This document shows, one piece after another, positions 32,087 through 44,101 of a stretch of 64,000 bases of DNA (position 1 is the stretch's first letter; every line of letters starts with the position of its first letter). This DNA is from Meconema thalassinum (taxonomy: Eukaryota; Arthropoda; Insecta; Orthoptera; Tettigoniidae): contig OX336396.1 in assembly GCA_946902985.2 (NCBI GenBank), forward strand, positions 238,654,297 to 238,718,296, given 5' to 3'. The position numbers and the translations under genes were made by a program. The notes beneath the pieces were generated by a model, which was not told the DNA's origin, searched no databases, and worked only from the letters and a program-made list of their open reading frames with translations.

Positions 32087-33260
32087 TTTTAGCCTATTTT
32101 CAATTTTGAAAAAATAGGCTTATGAGATCACCTTTTGTCCGTGTCCGTGTGCGTGTGTGTGTGTGTGTGTGTGTGAGGTGTGTGTGTGTGTCCCCCTAAT
32201 AAAATCTAAACGGCTGAAGCGATTTTAATGAAACTCGGTAAGTTCATAGCACTATTCCCGGCGACCTCGACCGTGCCCTTTAAATTTTGTTACTTCACAG
32301 CAATCCAACATACATAATTTCAGTTTGATTTGCTATCGTAGATTAATATATATTGAGAACCGTCTAAATATTTCGGATGGTTGCCATGTTGGAATTTTAT
32401 GCATGTAGACCATAGAGTTATGTACTATTAGATAACGTTTTTGCGTAGGTTCATTATTCAAACGTTCACTTCGATCGCATGATTAATACACATGAAATAA
32501 AAACTTAATTTTAAAATTGCGCACAGCCGCCATCTTGAGATTATGTGGACAATTGAACTAAAATAGATGCCTGTGCATTACAATGTGTATAAACATTTAC
32601 TGTACCATATTACACTTCGCTCAGATGGTTAAATCGTGAGAAAAGTCTATTAAAGTGTCTCATATTTGCTTGGCCGCCATGTTCGTTTTGTATTCTACGG
32701 GTTTATGGAAGTCTCATAGCTAAACTTCTGGTAGTACCTTTTATCACCGTACAAAAGTGATATCAGTAACAGTTTCGGAGGTATAAAATGCCGGTGAAAT
32801 ATTTCGCACAGCTGCCATCTTGAGGTTATGTAAACAATTGAACTAAATTAGATGTCAATGCATTGAAATATGTATAAACATTTGCTGTACCAAGTTTCAT
32901 TGCGTTTGGATGGTTAAATCGCGAGAAAAATCTATTTAAAAGTTTCAACTTCGCTTGACCGCCATGTTCGTTTTGTACTTAACAGGTTTTTGAAGGCATC
33001 ATAGGTGAACTTATAGTAGAGCCCTTTATCACCGTACAATATTTCATGGTGATATCAGTAATAGTTTCGGAGATAAAGAATGCCGGTGAAATATTTCGCA
33101 CAGCCGCCATGTTGTATTGAAGGCCACAGCAGCCTCCTTTCCAATCCTCATCTGAATTACATATACACACAGCCATCACAGAAACACAGGCTATGAGATA
33201 ACTTCCATACACACTCAAGTTCATGGTGCTACATGACCATTATGTCGCAAAGCCTCTAAC
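32087..33260 (-). mobile_element. Helentron-like element, divergent copy
   Basis: The left edge is the 3' end of the family in minus orientation: on minus, a hairpin closing in GAAAATAGGCT followed by AAAAAT, with a GTGT microsatellite (32148-32190) next to it and the 'GATCTCATAAGCCTATTTT' block. The right limit is not defined. The interior (32520-33105) consists of two ~290-bp tandem repeats. Confidence 0.5.
32520..33105. repeat. Two ~290-bp tandem repeats
   Basis: The landmark CGCACAGC[C/T]GCCAT starts at 32520, 32805 and 33097 (periods 285 and 292). Each unit has GTATAAACATTT, TGGTTAAATCG, GCCGCCATGTTCGTTTTGTA and TATCACCGTACAA in the same order. No ORF. Confidence 0.75.
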
Positions 33261-33263
33261 TCA

Positions 33264-33546
33264 ATCAACAACAAAAACAAAATCATTTGAGCTCACATCT
33301 TAATCTTAATACTAAGTTAATACTTCACGACCCGTTGTTGTAATCGATATATGCTATAAATCTGGCGGTGACGCATTGCGACCTGTCCGCAACACTGCCT
33401 CTGCAAAGCTCCGTTCTATAGGGAGGGCCCTCACTGTAACATAGAAGAAATGGCCTAAATAAAAAGTAACAAGCAACAAGGGAAATAAAACATAGGGCCT
33501 AGAAAGAACCTCAACCCTCGAAGAATGGTAATTGATGGACTTTTAA
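33264..33546. other. No gene recognised
   Basis: Unassigned sequence. The segment at 33150-33250 (AGCCATCACA, CTACATGACC) and the motif CTCAACCCTCGAA near 33510 both recur, in the same order, at 50905-50985 and 51090, so a dispersed repeat of unknown type underlies both places. Confidence 0.4.
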
Positions 33547-33925
33547 GGACTGCGTAGCTCTGTCGGTAGAGGCGCTAATCTTCTAACTAAAAGATCTACC
33601 GACACAGTGGCTACGCTCGCTAGAAAAGCGCAGTGTTTGGCCATGGGGTGAAGCTCTCTGCTGAGTCAGTAGACGCGTGGGTTCGAACCCCACCGCCGGC
33701 CGTCCTTGAAATGGTTCTCCGTGGTTTCCCCATTTTCAACACCAGGCAAATGCTGGGACGGTACCTTCTGACAGGCCACGGCCGCTTCCTTCCAGATCCT
33801 TGCCCAGTTTCATTCATCTTCATCCATTCCATCTCTCATCTTGACGCGCAGATCGCCCACGGGCGTCAACTAGAAAGACCAGCAGTCGGCCTCTCAGGAG
33901 GCCACACGACAAAAAGAAAATGACT
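33547..33925 (+). mobile_element. tRNA-derived SINE, family C, second copy
   Basis: A-box-like GTAGCTCTGTCGGTAGAGG at 33553 and B-box GGTTCGAACCCC at 33681, separated by an insertion or duplicated head. The body CCGTGGTTTCCCCATTTTC, GCAAATGCTGGGACGGTACC and GGCCACGGCCGCTTCCTTCC matches the minus-strand SINE at 19943-20312. It ends in AAAAAGAAAATGA. Confidence 0.65.
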
Positions 33926-34051
33926 TCTAACTGATGATAATTATTGTTTTAAGGGACCTAACATCTAGGTTATCAGCCCATAATGGTTAGGGTGATCGAA
34001 AAAAGAAGTAAAATTATAACTAAAACCAAATACACACTACACACATACTAC

Positions 34052-34440
34052 GGCGGCTTCGGTGGCGTAGTTGGTAGCATGCTGAGCTTCTATGCCCAAG
34101 GCCGCGGGTTCAAACCCGGCCGAAGCCGTCGGATATTTTAAGAGCGTTAAAAATCCCTCAGTATGCTTTCCTTCGGAAGGGAAGTAAAGCCGGCGGTCCC
34201 ATGTCATAGATTTATGGCATGTTAAAGAACCTACCACTAATTACACCTGTGTGAAGCTAAATTAGACAGGTTAAGAATGTAAACAACGCTCTTAGGTTTC
34301 TACGTTCGTTGCCAAGAGCCGATTGCGGAGGCGTCTAGTAGATAAGTTCTGAACTAGGCCTAGTAGTCGTTGACTGTGCCGTTTGGGGGCAAAAGTGGGA
34401 ACTATTTGAAAAATTCTAAGTTGCAGTCTGTACTCAAATT
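34052..34440 (+). mobile_element. tRNA-derived SINE, family B, copy 2
   Basis: Head CGGCTTCGGTGGCGTAGTTG with A box, B box GGTTCAAACCC, body CCTTCGGAAGGGAAGTAAAG and ATGTCATAGATTTATGGCAT as in the 30524 copy. The 3' part is more diverged and a Helentron-like element begins directly after it. Confidence 0.75.
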
Positions 34441-34441
34441 A

Positions 34442-34783
34442 AACAAGAAGTTCCGTGAAGAAATATACAGCCTACTTTTCATGCCAATGATTATTCTACA
34501 GTATATGAACCTATCTAGAATAATGACGAAATTAAGTTGGTAATATCGAAATATCTAATTAGTTCAAAATATACCTGGTAATGAAGCCTAATAGAGCACT
34601 ACAGTTGGCAGCCCTGGTGACTGAATATATTCTTAGTTCCACCTCTTAAGGTACAGAATACAAAATTTGGTTGAAGTCCAATGGACGTTACATGCAGTTA
34701 GACACTGGATCTATCAGCACGCGTAAAAGCATGTTGCCAACAATACCATGCATATGCTGGTCAGAAATAATCTGAATTATTAT
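34442..34783 (+). mobile_element. Helentron-like copy 3, 5' part (split by gypsy)
   Basis: Starts ACAAGAAGTTCCGTGAAGAA then ATACAGCCTACTTTTCATG, matching the copies at 56276 and 62492. It breaks at 34783, where the gypsy LTR begins, and resumes at 49804. TTAT (34780-34783) is the gypsy target duplication. Confidence 0.8.
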
Positions 34784-37520
34784 TGAACCCTTCAGTATTG
34801 CAGTGTTTATATGCAAGAATCTTGATCAAGGGGTCGCGCTCAGTTCATAGTGTGATGTTTACGTTCGCCAAACAACATGCTCTACTGAGGGAAGGGTCAT
34901 AGGATTAAAACTATAATTAAGAAAGAAAGTGACAAGACATAAAATAATAACATAATTTAATGACTATTAGTGCAAAAAAATGAATATAGACAACAACAAT
35001 AATAATATTCCTCCCTGAATCTTTCCATGACAGAAATATCTATCAACGTTGAGGAGTCAGACGGATCTCCCCCTCATAAAAATGTGGATCCAAGTTCCAC
35101 TAACTTGCATTGGGATTTTATGTACGCGTAATGACTAACTACGAGGAATGAGTACTTGGATGACTGTTCGTTTACAGCGGGTAACAGCCACGATGCTTAC
35201 GAACAATCATCTCGTAAATCAACGTTTACAGATATAGGACACAACACTAATAAAAACCCTTAAAATTAATGCTGACACACAATCTAAAATCTAATATTTA
35301 CAGGAATCTCCCTCGAGACCCTCCTTCAGTGCGATGACGCATCTGACAAATGAGCTGCCAACACGGCCAATTGCTCAATACACAAACAAGGAAAAGACAG
35401 CATCGCACGTGACTGCACGGGTCACTAATACGGAACATAAACATGGAATGAAACCAACAACAACACAAGCCTTACCGGCTGAGATTACCTTATATGAACA
35501 AAAATGCACGTTAAGCTAACGCTTCGGAGATTATAGTGATTCGTAGGCAACTCCCATTTATTTAAACAATTTTTATCATTGATCAGTTCTTATTCTGTAT
35601 TTCAAGTAATTTTACGGAGCCAACAAATACTCCACTAATGGCCTCGATGCAATCTTTTCAGCCCGCCTTGTGAAAACAGCTTCCCCCCTTCCTCAACTCT
35701 TGTCATCGTCCAGCTCCAGTGTGTAAAAATAACTTGACCAACTGTCCCGTTACCTCGTAGAATCAACAGCAACAAAGCTCAACCACATAAAATTATGGTA
35801 AGACATTAATCGATATAGCCACATACGTCCTCGCAAGGTAACGATATGGACTTGGCACCAAGCTGACAGAAATCAGTCTAAGCTGAAATTCCCGCTTGTA
35901 ATGACCAATAAAATACACACACACACACTGCTGGGAATGACATAACACTTTTCACACAGGTCGGTTGAATCAGATGCTCACAACCTATTTAAGAAATATT
36001 AAAACCTACGATAGAGCTGACTGCTCTTCGCCACAACTCACATTGCTCCAAAGGCAATAAACTCACTGAATCTGATCAATAATAAACATTACAAAGATTA
36101 ATTTACCCTCCAATCTACTGTGTGATTATATTAATTCAGTCCTACTTCTGAAACACAATATATCTCCGAGAGACGTTTCCTAACCGTATTGCGTACACAT
36201 ATGCAAACGCGGTTGTCCACATAGCCACGTTAGTTAAAACAAATAAACAAGAACTTACGACTATGAAAAATTGTGCGAGCTGTTTCCATGCAAAAGGTGT
36301 GTCAGACCAAAACTAAATACACTACGTTAATCAACACAAGCAAGATATTTACAAACAAAATATGTCCCATATACCATAAGTTAACTTGTTAGATAATAAG
36401 AATATTATTCAGTACTCATCCTCGGCCAGTCACCGTTAGCGAACATCTGCAGCCAACTCCCTACTTTATGCTGCTTAGCTCATCTCAAACATCTCGACGG
36501 AGTGTTGACAGTTCCAAACTTCTTCCAGGATAAGCGATGTCATCTCTCGGGCTGATGCAAAAAGTTATAGGTTATTACACACTCGATATCTGTCTACTAA
36601 ATTCACCGTTTTAGGTACTTATTTCCCCAGAACAGTCTGTTGGCGAATTGTCGATGATACTGTCCCTACAAAATAGTACTGTGACTATCTATCACACTGA
36701 ATTTACAATACATTTGTATTAATAAAAATCTCTGTCCTCATGACACGCAAAGTACATGTGCCTACGTCCTCAGACGCGCAAAATGTAATAATAACATGTG
36801 TCTTTCGACACACAAAATGTAGTAATAACCTGTGTCTCCCGACACACACAATGTAGTAATCATGTCTTGGCTCTTCACGCCACTTATAAATGAACTGGCC
36901 CTAGGTATCGATAGGGGGGGGGGGGAAATTATATAAAAAATTCTCAAAATAATAGTGGTACAGGAATGAAACAAATATCACTGAACTCGTAAAATTGCGC
37001 AGGTCAAGAATATGCCCATTAATTCTAGAATCGATCGTAAAGAAGTTGTCTAGCCGATCTCCCGCGTTAATGCTAGCTATCGCGTGCCCAAGCTAGACTT
37101 GGCGCGTTCGTAAGCATTCATCTCCCATTGGTTCCACTTTTTCATTACCTTCGCGGTTTTTATCAGACCTCGGCCTCGTAGGAGTATCCAGTAGTACCAT
37201 CAGCCACTCGCGTTACTGCATTATATTTTTTCTAGGCGCGAATAGTACAATGAACATGCCATAAACGTGTCTCACCACGCGTCCCTTCTATTTTGAGGTA
37301 GCCACCACCTGTCCTTCTGAAACATTGCTAGGCTCTTTCTTTTCACAATCCTTAAGTATTTAGCCTTTTGTCAAACTGCTGCAGGTATGTCCCTACTGTC
37401 TCCAACAAATGCTTGAAGTTTCCTCATCTAGTCTGGCTATTTCATGACGCTGGTGGAAATATTAATTAATTGTAGAAATAAAACATCGAATCATTTATCC
37501 ATCAGAGGATAAAGGGTTCA
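34784..37520 (-). repeat. gypsy 3' LTR
   Basis: Downstream LTR of the minus-strand element. It has TGAACCC/GGGTTCA inverted tips, a G12 run near 36917, and about three ~35-bp tandem units (GTGTCTTTCGACACACAAAATGTAGTAATA type) at 36740-36870. At 2.74 kb it is unusually long. A purine-rich GAGTGAAGGAG next to the LTR (37524-37534, minus) could be the polypurine tract. No coding capacity is credible. Confidence 0.88.
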
Positions 37521-37836
37521 CAACTCCTTCACTCACAAAATTTCGAACTTAGGATAAAGTCGATAATTTTTAAAAGACTTCCGTAGGCCAATTTGTTTTA
37601 TTTCAGAGTCACCCCTTTTCTATTACTTGGTCTAGCCGCTCCTGTCTTGAATGGCATTTACTCGTTTTATTTCCTGCTTGGACCTCACCCTTTCAGCTGC
37701 TTGCGTGACGCGCTGATGCCTTAGGCAACACTCTGCCCGTCTCGTTAATGTTTGTCAACACCATCTCCACTTCCTCCTTCACGTGCCGTACTCAACTGCC
37801 CCCCGTCCACTTGGTTGATATAGGACGTCCATATAT
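37521..37836 (-). other. gypsy pol-LTR interval
   Basis: Non-coding sequence between the pol stop and the 3' LTR; too short for env and without an ORF. A G6 tract near 37796 is an alternative polypurine candidate but is ~275 bases from the LTR. Confidence 0.5.
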
Positions 37837-38713
37837 TTAAACTGCATCATTATTTCGGCGCTCCCATGGTTCACTTCTTCGATACGTTTTTAAATTGGCT
37901 GCATTGTAGACCGACATTGTTCCTGTGCTTATCTCTTTCACTCTGTATGCATTATTTCCTAGGTTTCTTACAATAGAATAGGGTCCTACGAACTTTTCAC
38001 AGAATTTGCTGAAGATCTTCTTCTCTGGATCCGATGTAGCGGGTCGTTTCACCAAAACGAGCTGGTTGATTTCTAGATCACGGTGAAATCTCTTATTTCT
38101 CACTCGCCGTAATCTGCGATCTGCTTGTTTTCTCATGTAGGCTCTCGTTCTCTCTATTCGCAGGTCAGGTGCTATCATGGGATTTTGTGGGCAGTTAATG
38201 ACGCTTTTCCACGTTCTCACTGGATACTCGTTTTTGTGTAAGACCATAGGGATCTGTCCTGTTGACTCGTGCCTGGTAGAATTCATACATGTCTCTACAT
38301 CCTTAATTTTATCCACCCACTTATGATGTTCTTTGGGAATGAAGATTCTCAAGTATGATGTCACACATTTTATTGCTCGCTCACTTGGATTAGCTTGGGC
38401 ATGTCGGATACTGCTTAAAACGTGTTTTATACCCATGTCCTCCATACCTTTCTTGAATTCGGCGCTTGTAAAATAGCTGCCATGGTCTGACAATATAAAT
38501 TCTGGTTTTCCAAGGATTGGAATAACTCTATTTCGAATACGACTGAGTACTTGTTTCGATGTAGTTTTCTGAATGGGGCATAATACGACAAACTTAGAAA
38601 ACACATCAATGCACACTAGCAAGTGACGGCAACCTCGCCTACCTTTCGGGATTAGACCGAAACAGTCCAGCGCCACTAGCTCGCAGGGTTTCTGAGGTAG
38701 CAATGGTCTAGGA

Positions 38714-41390
38714 CAGAGGTCTCCAAACTTTCCAGCCTTAGGGCCATACTGATTACTCCTGTAAGTTCCGAGGGCCAAAACCATATTATCATTGTTGCCG
38801 GTGGTAAAAAGTGAAATAGTCCACTGATGAAAAAAAAAGTCCGAAAAAGTACGCAACGTTGAAAAAAGGCTGCAAATCGGACTGAAGTCCGCAAAACGGC
38901 AACACTGCATATTATTAATTTTCCTGTCATTATCTGTAATTTCTAGATTAGTCGTAGAGTACGAGCCATGATGAGTAACGTGACACGACATCTGGTGGAC
39001 ACAAGCGGAAATAGGTAGTACCTTCTATCGCTAACAGATGGCGCTAATAGCACGTACAGAGTAATCTCGTTTGTTCGAGAGAGTTCTGGTGTCTTCCACT
39101 CACTTCTAGATGGCAGTTATTGGAATATATAAGAAGGCTAGTTGCGCAACCACAAGTCAGTTCCTATGACACTGTTGTGAAATAAAATAGTGCGTACCTC
39201 CTTAAAACGTGTTTGTGCGTGTTTAAGTTTAAGACATCTTTGTAAAAGTATTTTGATTGGAATTGTTGCTTTTGTGTGTGATTTAGTAGTATGGAAAAGA
39301 AGCGAAAAATTGATAGTGAATGCAGAAAATTCAAAGATGAGTGGAACATTCAGTATTTCGTAATTGAGTCCAGTAACAAGGCGCTATGTTTGATTTGTAA
39401 TGAAAGCATAGCCGTTCTCAAGTAATATAACATTAAACGTCATTATGAAACAAAACATTTTCAAAATTACTCAAAATATACAGGAAGTTTGCGGACAGAA
39501 AAAATCGAAGCTATGAAGCGCGGATTGAAATCGCAGCAATCTTCATTTACAAAACTCAAAACCGAACAAGAGGCTGCAACTCGTGCCAGCTTTCGTGTGG
39601 CTCTTGAAATTGCAAAACGTGGAAAAGCTTTCACCGATGGAGAAATGATCAAAGAATGCATAATTGCAGCAGCCGAAGAAATGTGCCCTGAAAAGGTAAA
39701 TTTATTAAAAAATGTCAGTATATCAGCAAACAGTGTGGCTCGAAGGGTAGAAAACATCGCTGAAAATATATCCTCTCAACTGTTCGACAAAAATGGAGAT
39801 GTTGAGTGGTTTTCTTTGGCCTTGGATGAGTCAACGGATGTGTCAGATACTGCTCAGGTGTTGATTTATATTCGAGGAGTAGATAAAAGCTATGAAGTGC
39901 ATGAAGAACTTCTTGATATGTATAGTATTCATGGCACAACTACTGCTACAGATATTTTTAAAGGAGTTGAAATGGCCATTAATCAAAAGAACCTTCGATG
40001 GAAAAACTTGAAATGTATTACAACTTATGGAGGCAAAAATATGAGTGGGAAAGATAAAGGAGTGGTCGCTCTTGTGTCAAAGGCTGTAGAAAATGACGGT
40101 GGTTTAAAACTATTAGTCTTACATTGTATCATTCATCAACAGTCTTTGTGCGGAAAATGTTTGGATATGTCTGAAGTTCTGAAACCAGTCATATCAACTG
40201 TTAATTTATGAGATCTTTTGGGCTGAATCACCGACAATTCCGAAAATTTATTGAAGAGATTGGAGAAAATGACTTACCTTATCATACTGCCGTACGTTGG
40301 CTTAGTTGTGGGAAAGTCCTTCAGCGCTTTTTTGAACTTCGAGCAGTGATCGAAATTTTTTTGAATGAAAAGCATCGCCCTCTTACTGAATTACAAAACA
40401 ACGCATGGCTGTGGAAGTTAGCATTCTATGTTGATTTGACAAAACATGTGAACGAACTGAATTTGAGATTGCAAGGAGAAAACCAGCATCTTCCTGATTT
40501 ATACACTAATATCAAATCATTCCGGAAGAAATTGATACTGTTTCAATCACAACTACGAAGTAAATGTTTTTCACATTTTAAAACATGTGAAATATTCAGC
40601 CACACCACTGAGACTGAGTTTCCTATCGATTTTGCAATCGAAACTTTGAAAATAAATTTTGATACTCGTTTCTCGGACTTCGATGCCTTTGCGAATCAAA
40701 TTAAGATTTTTCAGGATCCTTTTGATACTGACATTGAAACCCTAGCCCCGGAACTTCAAATGGAAATGATTGAACTACAGTGCAGTGATATAATTAAGAA
40801 CAAATATCAAAACTCATCTTTGTTGGAATTTTATAAGAGTCTTCCACTGACACAATTTGATCATTTGCATAAATTTGCTCGTGGGCTGTTTTCTGTTTTT
40901 GGTACTACTTATTTGTGTGAGAAGACCTTCTCCGAAATGAAGTACACAAAAATGTTTACAGATCTAAATTAACTGATGAGCATCTTAAATCTCTTTTAAT
41001 AATTGGTACAAGTAAAATTAGTCCACAACTGCAAACTATTGTCAGTGGAAAATCTCAATTACATAAATCTCATTAGTATTTCATATGTCTGCATGTTATA
41101 CATGTCTTCACTCATTACAATTCTGTGTTTCTTTATCCAACTTATCACAAAAACAATAACAATAAGCCTACAACAATGTTATGAGTAGTTAGCCCATGAC
41201 CATATCAATGTAGATGTCATATTAATAATTATTCAACATAAAATTAGAAAACTTCAGTAAACTAAATTTAATTTGCTATAAAAAATATGTTCTCTAAAAG
41301 GAGTTTTCAAGTATGCTAGCTCTCCGCGGGCCGGACAAAATCTGTCCGCGGGCCGGATGTGGCCCCCGGGCCGTAGTTTGGAGACCCCTG
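38714..41390 (+). mobile_element. hAT (Charlie-type) DNA transposon inside the integrase
   Basis: Terminal inverted repeats CAGAGGTCTCCAAACT and AGTTTGGAGACCCCTG, flanked by a perfect 8-bp duplication GTCTAGGA (38706-38713, 41391-41398), the hAT hallmark. The right end has the GGCCGGATGTGGCCCCCGGG tract common near Charlie-like ends. It is 2677 bp with one decayed transposase gene, opposite in orientation to the gypsy host. Confidence 0.92.
39291..41076 (+). pseudogene. hAT transposase (GTF2IRD2/ZBED-like), broken
   Basis: ATG at 39291 opens a BED-type zinc finger (FKDEWNIQYF, CLICN, HYETKH) interrupted by TAA at 39423 (codon 45). The frame then runs 39489-40211 with LALDESTDVSD (a catalytic Asp region) and CIIHQQSLCGK. 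A frameshift near 40208 leads to the next piece (HTAVRWLSCGKVLQRFFELR), and a second shift near 40955 to the C-terminus ending at TAG 41074-41076. FGTTYLCEKTFSEMKYTK is the hAT dimerisation-region signature. One nonsense and two frameshifts make it inactive. Confidence 0.85.
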
Positions 41391-44101
41391 GTCTAGGATA
41401 CTGCCTCATTAAATAGTTATTGGGCTTTGTCCTCTGACAAGGATCACAAGTCGTAATGACGTCACATATAGTTGTTCTCATACGTGCCATGTAAATGTCT
41501 CTCCTATTGTCGCTTCGCATTTGTCTACTCCGACGTGTCCGTAACTTTCGTGAGTATGCCATGTCAATTCTCGCTGTAAAGATGCAGGTACAAGTATGCG
41601 TAACTTGGTGTGGTCATTATCTACCCATTTGTGCAGCAAATTGTTGACATAAACATATCTTCCTTCTTTGGCTTTCGCTTCTCGAAATGCAGGTGTTCCT
41701 GTAGGTAGCTGCTTTCTGAAGTATTGAATTAATAGCATCATCCATCGTCCGCTTCCTGTTCTCGCTGTATCTCACGTAACTCCTCCAAGAATTCCCGGTC
41801 CTTCGGTGTTAACTCCAAGTGTTGTACCATCGCTGTTTCTTCAACATCAGGCACTGGGTTCCTGCTGAGTGCATCCGGAATCTCGTTCATCTTCCCTGGA
41901 CAATGTTCAATCTCAATGCTAAACTGCTGAATATATATAGACCAACGTGTCACACGTTCGCTTGCCATCGACGTCTTAAACAAGAATGTTAGTGCCTTGT
42001 GATCGGTCCTGACAACAATGGAGTATCCATAAATTATTCGTTTCCATTGTTGTAGCGCATGAAGGATGGCCAACAGCTCTAGTTCCGTTACAGTATAATT
42101 GCGCTCGTGCTTACGCAATTTTCGGCTGACAAATGCCAAATATGTTTTATGTTGCAGGTTAGCTGGATCTTCTTGGTAGAGCATGGCACCTATACCAATT
42201 AGTGAAGCATCCGCTTGGATTATAAATTTGTGCTTGAAGTCTGGATATCCTAACTTAATGCAGTTTTCCAGTAGCTGTTTTGTTGCTTGGAACGCCTTTT
42301 CACACTCCGCATTCCACAACCATTTATTATTCTTTTTTAGCATTTCCTGCATTGGAGCTACAGTCTCCGTGTAACCTGGACAGTTTTCTTTAAAGAATCC
42401 CGTTACGCCTAAGAAAGCTCGAATGTGCTTGACTCTCGTTGGTGTAGGTAAATTCTTTATCGCTTCGATCTTAGCTGGGTTTGGCTTCACTCCTTCCTTG
42501 TCAATGACGTGACCCAAATATAAGATCTCGCTCTTGAAGAAATGCGATTTCCTCATGTTTACTTTGAAATTTGATGCATTAAGGTTGCCTAATACTTTAT
42601 CTAAATTTTCCATGTGAATTTCAATGTTGTCGGATGCCAGCAGAATGTCAGCAATGTAGCGCACCGTCATCTCCTTAACTTCCTCGGTTAGATTCCGATC
42701 CAGGGCTCGGATTAAAGCACAGCCCGCTGTTTTGACACCGAAAGTCATTCGGACGAAGCAGAACGTTTGGTTATCGAATAAGAAGCCAGTTAGAAGCTGT
42801 GACTTCTCATCCAATTCAATATGGTGGAAACTGGACGTCAAGTCTACTGATGAATAAATGCTCTTGTTCTTAAAGCCTTTTAGTACGTCTCAGATAATTG
42901 GCGCTCTGTCATACTCAGGAAAAATGAGTCTCATGTTGAGATTTCTGGCATCTAAACAAAGTCTAATAGATCCATTCGGTTTTGTGACTGCCAAAATCGC
43001 ATTTAGATAAGGTGTAGGTGTCTTCCTTATCACTCCAGCTTGTAACATCTCATCTATAATGACCTTGACTTGACCACGATATTTTTCCGGAATTGGGTAT
43101 AATCTACTTTTGAAAGGTGACCAATCCTCGACTTGCATTGAATATTTGAAATTTAATATTTTCCCAGGTACTGTATCGAATACTGCTTTGTGCTTCCTTA
43201 AAATCTCTTCCAATTGTTTTCTATGTTCATCCCCAAGTTGAATGTCATTGAGCCGCTCCTGTAGTAACTCTTCAAATTGTGCATCACTGTCATCTCCTTC
43301 TGTTAATAAAGATCATATCTCCTGGGATTCACTCTCCTCATCTAGTTCCACAACAGCTCCTTCTATGATGTTATCTTCTGCCTTTCGTATCTCCTCTTCC
43401 GACTCTTCCGATATTGCTTCCACTGCCCAAGAATTTACATCTCTTCCGGTAGTGATTTCATCCATATGCAATCCCACGTTCTTCAGTTGATCATTCTCTC
43501 TAAAACTGACTGTATTCTTGTGCAAATCTATCACTGCTTGATAGTCACAAATGAAATTTGCACCAAGAATTATATTGAAATTCATCTTTGCCATGATAAT
43601 TAATGTTTGCCCAAAAGTGTGTTCCAATATGTTCAGCTCTAAGTATGCCTGACGTTTACAAGTGACGGTGCGTTCAGGAATAACACCCCTCACTTTGAGT
43701 TGTGGTACGGGAATCACAGGAATATTCTGACTCCGTCCCAACTCTCGAACCAAGGCCTCCGATACCAGACTGATCTGCGACCCCGTATCCAATAAACATC
43801 TTATATTAATTCCACCAATCCTCGCGTAAATAATGGGTAACTGCCTAATTTCATCGTTCCGTGGTTTCACCGTCTCCTCCAGGCAATCTTCTGGCAAAGC
43901 AATCCATTCTTGTATGTTCGCTACTATCCATCCATCTTCAACTTCCGACTGTTGCGTTTGTAGACTGTCTCCTTCATCCAAATTTAGCATTTTTTTAGCT
44001 CCGCTGCGACTCCCATCATCCTTTTGTCGCCCACGCCCCTGATATTCCTCTTGTCTCAGTAGACTTCCAGCTTCCTCAGTATGTGTGTCTGGATTCTTCA
44101 T

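Larger units (their letters stand above)
37837..44101 (-). pseudogene. gypsy pol: protease, RT, RNase H, integrase
   Basis: Read from 44101 leftwards. Protease: CLLDTGSQISLVSE and ILGANFI. An in-frame TGA at 43313-43315, then the RT start; a second TGA at 42890-42892. RT: VDLTSSFHHIEL, FGVKTAG, and YIADILLAS, where YxDD is expected, so the first catalytic Asp is Ala. RNase H: IIQADASLIGIGAML, TELELLAILHAL, RTDHKALTFLF. A frameshift near 41740, then the integrase zinc finger (HESYGH...CDPCQRTKP). The hAT insertion (38714-41390) separates it from the integrase core (VALDCFG, ILSDHGSYFTS, ANPSERAIK as D, D, E) and a basic C-terminus. Clearly dead. Confidence 0.85.

Noticed and set aside
35334..35519. 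Matching 61-residue ORFs in both LTRs (also 47617-47802)
   Set aside because: The match follows from LTR identity; they lie antisense to the element and have no recognisable motif.
42890..43315. In-frame TGA codons in gypsy pol as programmed read-through
   Set aside because: Other stops and frameshifts in gag and pol and a mutated RT active site show general decay; no read-through context is visible.
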